Below are positions 18,186 through 27,484 of a stretch of 27,484 bases of DNA, in pieces. The notes under the pieces were generated by a model. It did not search any database. It saw only the letters and a list, made by a program, of their open reading frames with translations, and was not told where the DNA came from. The DNA lies in contig JBNGIO010006348.1 of NCBI GenBank assembly GCA_049999805.1, positions 411,353 to 438,836 on the forward strand. Direction: 5' to 3'. This stretch comes from Folioceros fuciformis. Taxonomy: Eukaryota; Anthocerotophyta; Anthocerotopsida; Anthocerotales. The position numbers and the translations under genes are program-made. Within the stretch, counting starts at the first letter, position 1, and each line of letters starts with the position of its first letter.

Positions 18186-21164
18186 TTATCCTTCTAGGTT
18201 TTTCTTCTGAGTGCATAGCCTGTTCCGCGCTGTCGCTATCCTTTCATCATGTATGTTCCCAGAATGGAGCACCTGCCTGTCTTTCTCGATTTTCAAAACA
18301 AGCTGCTTGAGCGTAGCATATATACTTTCCCCCTCCGGATGTTGTTGATCCCCAACGAAAAAACTATGCACCAGCCCGTCCATGTCAGTCCACCAGCTCT
18401 GGCCTGCCTGCTTCCAGGCTCCGATTCGTGTTCTCTTAGCCTGCATCTCCTGTGCCTCCAACAACATCTGGGAACTGGTGTATATGTTTGACATCAACAC
18501 GTACGCTGCCGGGTCCATTTCGTCCAGCTTCACTGCTTCTTCGAAAGCATGGCGACCGACCTCCAAGTTGCCCCACTTTCGACAAGCAGCTAATAGAGTG
18601 TGCCAGACGGCGACATCAGGTTGGAAAGGCATGGTCCGTACCAAAGCTAGTGCCTCGTCCAGTCGGCCAGCACGACCCAGGAGATCAACCATGCACGTGT
18701 AGTGCTCCATGGTGGGAGTGATGGCAAACTTTCTGCTCATAGCCTCAAAATGCTCTCGCCCCTTCTCCACCAGGCCCACATGACTGCATACTCTCAGTAA
18801 ACAAAGGAATGTCACGCTGTCCGGCTGGACGCCATCCCTTCTCATTCTGTGAAACAAGTTGAAAACCACTTCACTGTCTCCTTGACGGGAGTATCCTGCA
18901 ATCAGTGCATTCCAGGCGCCGATGTCTTTTTCCAGCATTGCCTCAAACACTTGCTGGGCATGAACCATGCTCCCAGACCTTGCATACATATTTATCAAAG
19001 CGAGTGCAACAAGTGCATCACCTTGGACCCCTTGTTGTTCAATCTGCGCATGAAGCTCCCTGCCTACATGCAAAGCTGCCACATTTGCGCATGCCTGCAG
19101 GACGCAAACAAATGTCACAGAGGAAGGCACAACGGTGCCTCCTTCCTGCAGGGCCCTGTACAGACGAAGTGCTTCCTGCCCCATTCCCTGCTGAGAGTAT
19201 CCTGTTATCATGGCATTCCAGGATACCACAGTTTTTTGGCCAAGTCCATCAAAAACGCCCTGAGCATCCTCCATGCTGCCACACTTTGCATACATGTTCA
19301 CCAAACTGTTGGCCACATAAACATCAGCCTGAAGTCCTTGCTCTTCAATGTGCAAATGAAGCTGCTTCCCCTGCTGCAAAGCTGGGACACCCATAGTTGC
19401 GCACGCCTGCAGGAGGCACACGAATGTCACGGCATCAGGTGCGGCGTTGTTCTCTTCGTGCATACGAGTGTAAAGATGAAGAGCTTCCTGACCCATACCC
19501 TGCTGGGAATATCCTGCGATCATGGCGTTCCAAGTGACTACGTCTTTCCGAGAAAGCTTATGAAACACTCTCTCCCCTTCTTCCAAGCTGCCACACTTTG
19601 CATACATGCTCACCAAACCATTTGATATAATCACATCACCTTCAAGTCCTAGGTCTCTGATCTGTGCATGAAGCTGCCTCCCCTTCTCCAAAGCTAGATA
19701 GCCCTTGGTTACACAAGCCTGGAGGAGGCACACAAATGACACAGCATTAGGAGCGGCAATGCCTTCTTCTTGCATAGTATTGTAAAGACAAAGGGCTTCT
19801 CCACCCATGCCATGATGGGAATATCCTGCTATCATGGCATTCCACGTCACCACATCTCTTTGAGGAACCTCGTCGAATAGCCTTTGAGCTTCTTCCAGGC
19901 TGCCACACTTTGCATACATGTTGATCAAACTATTTGCTACATAAATGTCAGCTTGGAGTCCGCGTTCTCCAATGTGTGCATGAAGCTCCTTCCCCTTTTC
20001 CAGAGCTGGAGTGCCCACAGCTGCACAAGCCTGCAGGAGACACACAAATGTGACAGCAGTAGGTGCAGTGATGCCTTCTTGTTCCATGGCCTCATATAAG
20101 CGAAAGGCTTCCTGCCCCATTCCCTGCTGAGAATATCCAGCTATCATAGCATTCCATGTGACGACATCCTTGTGAGGAAGCCCGTCAAACACTCCCTGAG
20201 CATCTTTGAGGCTGCCACACTTTGCATACATATTCACCAAACTGTTGGCGACAGCCACATCCGCCTGAAGGCCTCTTCCTCCAATCTCTCCATGAAGCTG
20301 CTTCCCCTTCTCCAAAGCAGAGGCACCCACACCTGCACATGCCTGCAGGAGGCTAACAAAGGTGACAGAAGTGGGTACAGCAATTCCTTCTTGTTGCATA
20401 GCACTGTAAAGCCGAAGGGCCTCTTGACCCATGCCATGCTGGGAATATCCTGATATAAGAGCTGTCCACGTCACAACATTTTTCCCCCCCAGGCCGTCAA
20501 ACACTCTTTGAGCATCCTCTAGGCTGCCACACTTTGCGTACATGTCCACTAATCCAGTAGAAACAAACAGACCAGGCTCGACCCCAGTGGCCAACACATC
20601 AGCATGCACCAGCTGCCCAGCTTCCAGGACTGCTCCCCGGGCACAAGCCTGCAGGGCTGCTACAAACACATGAGCATCTGGCTTCACACTCGACCTGCGC
20701 ATCTGATGATACAGTTGTATGGCCTCCCTATCTTGTCTGTGCTTGACATGCGCCGAAATGATGGCAGACCACGTGAAGGAATCTGGGTTAGCAACCGTTC
20801 TGAATACATCCATGGCTTCTTGCAACATGGCATGAGAATCGTACATCCGCAGGATGTGGTTGCACAAAAATGTGTCCGCCTCAGAACCATTCCTCACAAT
20901 AAGAGCATGGACACGGCGACCCAGGACCGCATCCTTCCCACATTTCGAAAGGACTGTACACAGCAAAGAGTGAGAAACAAGACATTCTGTCTGCACCAAA
21001 ACACCCAGAGCCTCCGCAACCTCTACGAGCTGCCCCTGCTCACATAACATGCTCACAGTTTCAGCTGTGACGCGCCTTTCGTATCCTGCAGCCCTGCAAG
21101 AGTGAGGAGTGGGAACAAGACCATCCCGCAAGCTCCCGTTAGATGGCCAAACACAAGTCTCCAT
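18186..21164 (-). CDS. PLS-class PPR protein with E-type C terminus, DYW absent, 992 aa
   Basis: Sequence-specific organellar RNA-binding protein. It is intronless and consists mainly of P-L-S triplets. The S motifs are nearly identical (YAKCGSLEDAQ.VFD), and so are the P motifs (VVTWNAMIAGYSQQGMGQEA) and L motifs (VTFVCLLQACA...ALEKGK.LH). In DNA the string CTGCCACACTTTGC recurs at 19276, 19588, 19900, 20212 and 20524, spaced exactly 312 bp (104 codons). After the last PPRs come E1/E2-like motifs (AAYVLMSNIYTSS..., LVHSFFVGDQQHPEG, IYATLKQL). The frame then stops after ~37 unrelated residues, so no deaminase domain is present. PLS proteins of this E type are mostly C-to-U editing specificity factors that borrow a deaminase in trans. 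The N terminus (METCVWPSNGSLRDG) is not a convincing transit peptide. An in-frame TGA lies 49-51 bp upstream with no other ATG between, so a short upstream exon is possible. Confidence 0.9.
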   Translation of the reverse strand: METCVWPSNGSLRDGLVPTPHSCRAAGYERRVTAETVSMLCEQGQLVEVAEALGVLVQTECLVSHSLLCTVLSKCGKDAVLGRRVHALIVRNGSEADTFLCNHILRMYDSHAMLQEAMDVFRTVANPDSFTWSAIISAHVKHRQDREAIQLYHQMRRSSVKPDAHVFVAALQACARGAVLEAGQLVHADVLATGVEPGLFVSTGLVDMYAKCGSLEDAQRVFDGLGGKNVVTWTALISGYSQHGMGQEALRLYSAMQQEGIAVPTSVTFVSLLQACAGVGASALEKGKQLHGEIGGRGLQADVAVANSLVNMYAKCGSLKDAQGVFDGLPHKDVVTWNAMIAGYSQQGMGQEAFRLYEAMEQEGITAPTAVTFVCLLQACAAVGTPALEKGKELHAHIGERGLQADIYVANSLINMYAKCGSLEEAQRLFDEVPQRDVVTWNAMIAGYSHHGMGGEALCLYNTMQEEGIAAPNAVSFVCLLQACVTKGYLALEKGRQLHAQIRDLGLEGDVIISNGLVSMYAKCGSLEEGERVFHKLSRKDVVTWNAMIAGYSQQGMGQEALHLYTRMHEENNAAPDAVTFVCLLQACATMGVPALQQGKQLHLHIEEQGLQADVYVANSLVNMYAKCGSMEDAQGVFDGLGQKTVVSWNAMITGYSQQGMGQEALRLYRALQEGGTVVPSSVTFVCVLQACANVAALHVGRELHAQIEQQGVQGDALVALALINMYARSGSMVHAQQVFEAMLEKDIGAWNALIAGYSRQGDSEVVFNLFHRMRRDGVQPDSVTFLCLLRVCSHVGLVEKGREHFEAMSRKFAITPTMEHYTCMVDLLGRAGRLDEALALVRTMPFQPDVAVWHTLLAACRKWGNLEVGRHAFEEAVKLDEMDPAAYVLMSNIYTSSQMLLEAQEMQAKRTRIGAWKQAGQSWWTDMDGLVHSFFVGDQQHPEGESIYATLKQLVLKIEKDRQVLHSGNIHDERIATARNRLCTQKKNLEG
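19276..20545 (-). repeat. 312-bp tandem coding repeat inside the PPR gene
   Basis: At least five successive units with an exact 312-bp period, marked by CTGCCACACTTTGC[A/G]TACATG at 19276, 19588, 19900, 20212 and 20524. Each unit encodes one complete P-L-S triplet of 104 residues. The fixed length and high similarity indicate duplication of whole triplets. Confidence 0.85.
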
Positions 21165-23134
21165 ACTGGTAAGCCACTGTACTCCTGGGTCTCCCCGTCC
21201 TGGAGATCAGAAATTCAATTGGGGGTGTGAATGTCACTCGTGATGTCAACCCGTCGACAAGAGTGTGCATGGGGCAAAATGATATGCATATTCTCTTCAA
21301 CCGGTGCCACCAGAATCAACGAGCTGTGGTGCGTGGTTTGGCCCTTGTCGGTGCAACGCCAACACTCGGAGATCAGCAGGAGCTGCTTGTCTTGCGATGA
21401 GCAAGAAAAGACACATTTTCTGAAGACACTGCTGTCACTCGAGGTGGCAGGCTCTGCGTGTTAACAACAACGATAGCGTCTCCTCGGCAACGGACAACTC
21501 CGTCACCATAGATTTTCTACATCGATCACCGTCCACAGAAGAGGTTCGCAGCAGGAGGGCCTACACTGCTCAAAATCATGCTCGGTCTGTCCCACAATGG
21601 TCACGCTCGTATCGGACATCACCATCTCAGTCAGACAAGGTGCTCAGCTGACCAGTTGCCTAGTTGACAGACTAAGGACTCACCTTCTCGGCACGTCATC
21701 TACCAAGATGCTCGAGCTTCTTGTCACAGGGGTAGACAGTTACTCAACCAGAAGCCGTCCTAAAATGTCTGCCTTCAATCAGGCAATCTTATTGGGTCCA
21801 GTTTGCCGTCACAGCAGCCAGAATGGAGCTAAAGGAGGGACAACCATATATGTCTAAGTCCAAGCAAGTTGGTGCTATTACCATTCCTTCGAAATGATGC
21901 ACATCCTCTGGCTCGTATTTCCGATCTCTGACTGTAGTGTCTACAAAAAGGACGATTCCGGTCTGGACAACTCAGGGCAAGAGCAATATGTGCGGAATGA
22001 TACGACAACAGAATCTGATCACTCACCAGCCTCGTCGAATCAGTTTTGTCCCTCACTTTGTGCTCTTCTTCTGTCTTCATGCTCTTCCCCCAATCCTCGC
22101 TCTCTGGCCTCAGAGTTGGCCATTCCCTTCCTGTCCTCAGAGAAGAGGAAGAATCCAGTCAGCTTCCAAAACAAAAACGACTCAATACTCAACAAAATCT
22201 TAAAACTGGCTCTCGCACCATTTATGAGACATTTTGCATTTTCTCGCAAAGAGTGTAGGCACCGGAGCTTTCGAGAAGGGGAAGAGGGGGAAGCAGCTTC
22301 ATCCACTAACTGAGACCGTGGGCTTCAGGCTGATGTGTCTGTATCCAACACCATGTGTGGCAGCTAAGAAGGTGTGTTTGATCGACCTTCCTAAGACTTC
22401 TAGCAACATGTAATGCCTTGTAAGCAGAATATTGAACTAAGTGGGCACTCCGGATTGGGTGAGCGAGAATCAAGCAGCTCCGTGCACAAGTTAGAGAACA
22501 AGGGCCATAAGTGCAGCCACCAAGCCCATCTCTCACCCTACTCATGTCATGAAGCAGGCCTTAGACTGCATAATGCTACTCACTCCAGACACCCTGCAAA
22601 TTGCCACCACAAAAGCACTCGACCTACAATGCAGCTCGTTGGGCACCCAACAAGGCCGTCTTGTTCAAATTCCTGTCCAAGGAACACAATGCCATGAATG
22701 GACAATGTATGGTATTGGTGAGCTTGACTGCCAAATCTGCTAGTATGGTTAGCCGATAGCAGATGCAAGACCTCTTTGTTGTAAAGTACAATCTGCATGT
22801 TATTGGATGAAGAATCTCCAATGGCTAATATGTTGATGTACATGTATTGTGAGGCTAATGCCCACCACTACTACGCTACCATGGTTTCTCTAAATGAATT
22901 TTGTACAGATCCAAAGTTGTACTTTGCGTTTTTTCTTTGCAAAAAACAAAACCACTATGCAACGAGTAGCACTAGAAATTGGTCTCTTTTGTTCATTTTT
23001 AGTTGTACTTTTGGGCCGGACCACTGTATATATTTTTGGCACTTGTAACACTTGTATAGAAAGTTTCACTGATAGGCTACTTGGCTATGGCAGAAGCTAT
23101 GCTTTGGTGCGGGTGAATGAATGGAACTATGGCA
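21165..23134. other. Intergenic region, no assignable gene
   Basis: About 2 kb upstream of the PPR gene, expected to contain its promoter. Short frames occur on both strands (for example 22549-22743 on +, 64 codons; 21894-22313 on +, 139 codons), but none shows a recognisable motif and I could not join exons. 22750-23130 becomes AT-rich and looks non-coding. Confidence 0.4.
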
Positions 23135-23274
23135 AAATAGCATGCTTTAGTGGATATTCTAGAACGATGGTAAGAAGCAATTAGCCACAGCAAAAGCTCC
23201 AGCTAAATAGCATGCTTTAGTGGATACACTAGAATGATGGTAAGAAGCAATTAGCCACAGCAAAAGCTCCAGCT
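23135..23274. repeat. 70-bp direct tandem duplication (two copies)
   Basis: Copies 23135-23204 and 23205-23274 start AAATAGCATGCTTTAGTGGA and end AAAGCTCCAGCT, with only a few substitutions. Non-coding. Confidence 0.9.
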
Positions 23275-23507
23275 AATTGGAACTAATAGTGGTAAGAAGG
23301 CAAGAAGTTCAGCTATATAAATTAGCGATATGCTAAGCTCAAGTCGTAGCAAGAAGTTTCAACATCTACCTCTTTGAAAAGATTTAATGGAATGTCTTGT
23401 ATACTGTATACTTACGTACTTTCTTTGCTTTGTACGATGCACACATTTTGAGTGGGACCAAGTATGAAATGAATGTCTTCGTTGTTCCTATCATGTATGT
23501 ACGAACA

Positions 23508-24190
23508 AAAGAGACTGGTGAACAGTCCATGGACCCACACCTTTTTGAGTTGCAATCAGGTAACCATGGACACCCCCTCTATAGATGTGGGGAAACCATG
23601 GACTCACACCTTTTTGAGTAGCAATCAGGTAACCATGGACACCCACCTCTTGTAGATGTGGGGAAACCAAGGACCCACACCTTTTTGAGTTGCAGGTAAC
23701 CATGGACACCCGCCTCTGTAGATGTGGGGAAACCATGGCCCCACACCTTTTTGAGTTGCAATCATGCAACCATGGACACCCACCTCTATAGATGTGGGGA
23801 AACCATGGCCCCACACCTTTTTGAGTTGCAATCATGCAACCATGGACACCCACCTCTATAGATGTGGGGAAACCATGGCCCCACACCTTTTTGAGTTGCA
23901 ATCATNNNNNNNNNNNNNNNNNNNNNNNNNNNNNNNNNNNNNNNNNNNNNNNNNNNNNNNNNNNNNNNNNNNNNNNNNNNNNNNNNNNNNNNNNNNNNNN
24001 NNNNNCCTCTATAGATGTGGGGAAACCAAGGACCCACACCTTTTTGAGTTGCAATCAGGTAACCATGGACACCCACCTCTGTAAAAGTGGGGAAAAAGAG
24101 ACCGGTGAACGAGTCCATGGATCCACACCTTTTTGAGTTGCAATCAGGTAATCATGGACACCCACCTCTGTAGATGTGGGGACAACACGG
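23508..24190. repeat. Minisatellite A: ~70-bp units with palindromic core
   Basis: Units contain CACACCTTTTTGAGTTGCAA, then ACCATGGACACCC, then CCCACCTCTATAGATGTGGG and GAAACCATGG. The marker CTTTTTGAG occurs at 23541, 23610, 23681, 23747, 23817, 23887, 24040 and 24129, giving spacings of 66-71 bp (89 for the last pair) and at least eight visible units around a gap. The array is bounded by two copies of a longer phrase (AGAGAC.GGTGAAC..GTCCATGGA) near 23508 and 24097, which suggests a higher-order unit. Open frames across it reflect the repeat and are not considered genes. Confidence 0.9.
23906..24005. other. Assembly gap (100 N) inside minisatellite A
   Basis: 100 undetermined bases between matching repeat units. 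The true number of units is unknown. Confidence 0.95.
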
Positions 24191-24224
24191 GAACTTGTAG
24201 GATGGGAGGACATCATGAGAATGG

Positions 24225-25390
24225 GCTCAAGGCCACTAGGTCACTTTCTTGGATGAGGATGCGACCTTCACTACTTTGTTGGATATGACCTTTTCTACTT
24301 TGTTTCCGTAAGATCCCCGATGAAGATGCAACCTTCACTACTTCTTTTTTGTAAGATCCATGTCCTGTAACCAAGATTGAAGTTGCTAGGTCACTCTCTT
24401 GGAAGAGGATGCGACCTTCACTACTTTGTTTCCGTAAGATCCCCGATGAGGATGCAACTTTCACTACTTCTTTTTTGTAAGATCCATGTCCTGTAACCAA
24501 GATTGAAGTTGCTAGGTCACTCTCTTGGAAGAGGATGCGACCTTCACTACTTTGTTTCCGTAAGATCCCCGATGAGGATGCAACTTTCACTACTTCTTTT
24601 TTGTAAGATCCATGTCCTGTAACCAAGATTGANNNNNNNNNNNNNNNNNNNNNNNNNNNNNNNNNNNNNNNNNNNNNNNNNNNNNNNNNNNNNNNNNNNN
24701 NNNNNNNNNNNNNNNNNNNNNNNNNNNNNNNNNNNNNNNNNNNNNNNNNNNNNNNNNNNNNNGACGTTCTCGACTTGGCCGAAGATGCAACCCTTCACCA
24801 CTTGTTTTCCACACTCACGTGGACTTGAATGCAACTTGCATGAGGCCACTGGGTCATTTTCCTAGACTAGGATGCAACTTGCATGGAGCCACACTCTAGG
24901 TCACTCTCTTGGACGAGGATGCAACCTTCACTACGTGTTTTGCACACTCATCTAGACCTAAATGCAACATGCATGGGGCCACTAGGTCATTTATCTATAC
25001 AAGGATGCAACCTGCACAGAAGTCGCTATGTCACTTTCTTAGATGAGGATACAACCTTTACTACTTGTTTTGCACATTACTACTTGTTTTGCACACTCAC
25101 TTGGACCTGAATGCAACTTGCATGGAGTTGCTAGGTCACTTACTTAGAGCATGATGCAACCTTCACAACTTGTGTTTTGTAAGGTCACTCACGCGCAACT
25201 GGATGCAACCCAAGCTTCACTACCTTTGTTTTTCGTAGAGTCAATTTTGTAAGGTCACTTATCCAGACTTGGATGCAATCTTCACAACTCTTGTTCCATG
25301 ACCTTACTTCGACTTGGATGCAACCATCACTACCCTGGTTTTATTAGGTCACTAACCTTCATTGGTATTCAACCTTCGTATTAGTTTTTC
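24225..25390. repeat. Minisatellite B: 126-bp units, degenerating rightwards
   Basis: The string CTGTAACCAAGATTGA occurs at 24365, 24491 and 24617, an exact 126-bp period. Each 126-bp unit is itself two related halves (GAGGATGCGACCTTCACTAC and GAGGATGCAACTTTCACTAC). After a gap, 24763-25390 continues with looser units based on GATGCAACCTTCACTAC and TTGGACCTGAATGCAACTTG. Because 126 is a multiple of three, one frame on the minus strand stays open across the regular part as a 42-residue repeat; I do not call it a gene. Confidence 0.88.
24633..24762. other. Assembly gap (130 N) inside minisatellite B
   Basis: 130 undetermined bases between regular 126-bp units on the left and degenerate units on the right. 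Unlike the other two gaps it is not exactly 100, so it may be a size estimate. Confidence 0.95.
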
Positions 25391-25945
25391 CCATAAGGGT
25401 ACTCCCTATCGGGTTCCAAAGCTATTTGTGTGATCGACAGTTCATAGACTGCAGGGGGAAAAATTATAGCGTTCTTTTTGAAGGTTGACAGAATGAATAG
25501 TTTAAAAACACTGGAATTCTCATCGTGCACCGTGCAGGCAAGCCAAACTTGTCGCAGCACGATGCACTAATTCAAATGCCGAAAGAATATAGGCAAGTTC
25601 TTAATACCTGGCTTCTATGTACACCTATCCCTTGCGTGTATCTACAACAGTTGCATCATGCTGTCTGTTGCCGCCCAATGGCGGTTTTGTACAAAACATA
25701 GGGCTAAAAGAATATACAGGAGGAAATATGAGCTGCAAATTCACAGCCCTGTCTTGTTCATTTGTTGCGCGAATCCCAGTCCGATCCTTCGTTCTATCAC
25801 GTTGGATCTCTGCGCTTAACACCCATCTTTGTACTGCATGTCATCCGTCGTCGGGATCACTGCCCACGGGTCGCGCATCCAGGTAGAAGTCAGTTCCGTT
25901 CCCGTCGATCATCTTATCTCTGGTGCACAGCAAACGTCCCCTTGC
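25391..25945. other. 3' flank of the Yippee-like gene and spacer
   Basis: About 555 bp between minisatellite B and the stop codon of the Yippee-like gene. The right part should be its 3' UTR. I see no other feature. Confidence 0.45.
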
Positions 25946-27326
25946 TCAGTGAGTGGAGCAAAAAGATAGATATGGATCCAGCCGCAGAAGCCCAGCACAA
26001 GACACAGCATACCGTTCCAATATGTATTTCCCCTCTTTGTATTTCTGGTCCTTCTCGTGTGCGGACTCCTGCGACAGCAACCTCGAAATTAGCTCAACAA
26101 CTTCAGAGCTAGCAGAGGTAGCCACATCACAAACTTCTTTCATTGCAAACTCGTGTCCAGAACCAACACGGAGAACTGCAAAAAAGGGGAAACGGCTGCA
26201 TCAATTACATATTTCCATCCAACAATCCTTTGGCAGCAGTTGCAGTATATGTCAGCCACAGTGTGGAGCCCCGTGGTCATCATCCGGTCTTCTTGTGGCC
26301 CAACTGAGACGTTCACCCTGTCAACAGTACAACAAGAGGCTTCACGTAAGCGGACGCATTCCTGAAATCAGACGCTTTCTAAACTTGAAAGCAAGTGACG
26401 GCATGCATTCATCCACCACACAAACAGGACTCGAGACCTGCTGTCGGACAGCAGTTCAGAGGCATGTCAGTCTTCCTCGACTCATTTGGTAGACAAGGAA
26501 GTCTCATTCACATAAACATTCCAAGCAGTAGCTCGGCACTCTTACGTAAGAAACTGAAGCAACGTTTCAACGTGCCATTGACCCACATCTCAAACCAAAA
26601 AACCTCACAAGTACATAGTGTGGGAGAATTTCAGCCTCCAGACCGTACACAGGCCACATTGTAGAGCATAGCCACGATGTCCAGAGGGTATAACCACTGA
26701 GGTGGAGGCCCATATGCAGTGACTCAAGAGGCACACTAACAACGACAGAGTAAGTGCAATCCAACAGCATACATTTTCACAACCAAATCCTGAGTACAAG
26801 TCCTGGTGCCCAGACAAATCAGTCCCAATTACTTCCACAAAGAACATTCATGCACCCCCGCAAGGACCCCAGAGTACAGCATAATTCAGAAGAAAATGCG
26901 GGAAACAAGGTATCTGTATAAAAGAAATGTCAGAGAACTTACACGGTGTTGAAAAGGTAAGCCTTCCCGTGCTTGCAGTGGAAGGACTGAACAGCGAGGT
27001 TAGGAAAAGAAAGAAGGCTCTATCAGACAATTAAATTGCAACAAAGACTTCCCTTTAAAGCCTGTTCACGTTATGTCCACATTTTTCAACTTCAAACATG
27101 AATTTCAACTTCACCACAAAAACGACAGCATCCAAAACATGTGCAGAGATCAGGAGTGTTCGTAGGCAAGCCGGCAGTGCGAGCGCGAGAGCCGGGTGGG
27201 ACCAGCAGCACATGAGAGAGAGTTAAGCACCTTGGAAACTAGCTCATCACAGCTGGCGAGATGGCTGTTACATTGTTTGCAACTATAGACGCGACCATCC
27301 AGCTGGATCAGGTACAGTCTCCCCAT
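25946..27326 (-). CDS. Yippee-like (YPEL) zinc-binding protein, four exons, 123 aa
   Basis: Exons 27326-27231, 26986-26943, 26317-26209 and 26068-25946 join in phase (introns 244, 625 and 140 nt, all GT..AG). The protein opens [19 protein letters not shown] and keeps the family pattern: C16-x2-C19, [32 protein letters not shown]72-x2-C75 four residues before GWKY (80-83), then [16 protein letters not shown]. The two Cys pairs form a zinc site in the Yippee (Mis18/cereblon-like) fold. Family members are highly conserved small proteins; animal YPEL5 belongs to the CTLH/GID ubiquitin ligase, and plant roles are poorly defined. The last ~21 residues ([21 protein letters not shown], from about 103) extend beyond the usual family end and look unrelated to it. 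Confidence 0.93.
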
Positions 27327-27484
27327 GCTGTCGAAAAATCCTCAGACCCCAGGAACACACCGCGAACAACACTTATCTGACTCAGTCTACAACGTCGTTC
27401 ATCTGCAAAACGCACGGGTAGTCAGCCACCACCAAGCCATGGCCATCCCATCGCGCCACACACCGGACCGAAACACAATCCTAA

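Noticed and set aside
18849-20453. Long plus-strand frames opposite the PPR gene (up to 258 codons)
   Set aside because: They are antisense shadows of the repeated PPR motifs, and their apparent repeats follow the same 312-bp period.
22549-22743. 64-codon plus-strand frame in the spacer upstream of the PPR gene
   Set aside because: It has no recognisable motif, signal or neighbouring exon, and is too short to call on openness alone.
23491-24118. Several 60-136-codon frames across minisatellite A
   Set aside because: They are translations of the repeat in shifting frames, cross the N gap, and have no independent coding signal.
24213-24849. 100-137-codon minus-strand frames across minisatellite B
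   Set aside because: Openness follows from the 126-bp (3n) period. Repeat peptides lack known motifs and the frames run into undetermined bases.
23508-25390. Possible CRISPR-like array
   Set aside because: Whole units repeat without unique spacers, unit sizes are 66-126 bp, and the locus is in a plant nuclear genome.

Overview
This is nuclear DNA of a land plant. Genes are split by GT..AG introns, two encode proteins with plastid-targeting features, and two encode PLS-class pentatricopeptide repeat (PPR) proteins. The truncated PPR protein at the left edge ends in Gly-Arg-Pro instead of Asp-Tyr-Trp and has an altered PG box. As I recall, these are marks of the DYW:KP class, found in plants whose organelles carry out U-to-C as well as C-to-U RNA editing (hornworts, many ferns, some lycophytes). 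Introns are short (52-294 nt in a 25-exon gene) and genes are tightly packed, which favours a hornwort over a large-genome fern. That is inference; a lycophyte or fern remains possible.

Layout, left to right: (1) <1-956 (+), 3' end of a PPR-DYW:KP gene. (2) 1641-2591 (-), coiled-coil RING protein. (3) about 2781-3951, a non-autonomous element with ~140-bp inverted arms, containing an assembly gap. (4) 4084-4833 (+), nuclear-encoded Ycf33/DUF751-like plastid membrane protein. (5) 4989-10610 (-), a 25-exon, 962-residue secretory-pathway membrane protein related to Arabidopsis At5g58100/At3g28720, assembled here exon by exon with every phase consistent. (6) 11854-12441 (+), plastid ribosomal protein bL35c, two exons. 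(7) 12867-14792 (-), DUSP12/YVH1-type dual-specificity phosphatase, six exons. (8) About 15995-16223, small repeats and a perfect hairpin. (9) 18186-21164 (-), a 992-residue intronless PPR protein whose repeats are tandem 312-bp duplications and which lacks a DYW domain. (10) 23135-25390, a tandem duplication followed by two minisatellite arrays interrupted by two assembly gaps. (11) 25946-27326 (-), a Yippee-like zinc-binding protein, four exons.

The genes do not form an operon or pathway. Shared themes are organelle gene expression (two PPR proteins, bL35c) and plastid membranes (Ycf33-like). The bL35c and phosphatase genes are convergent, as are the Ycf33-like gene and the 25-exon gene; the 25-exon gene and bL35c are divergent across a 1.2-kb spacer. 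I found no prokaryote-style system, rRNA, tRNA or intact transposase. The most notable items are the candidate U-to-C editing factor, the PPR gene built from exact-length 312-bp modules, the inverted-arm element next to a promoter, and the palindrome-bearing minisatellite.
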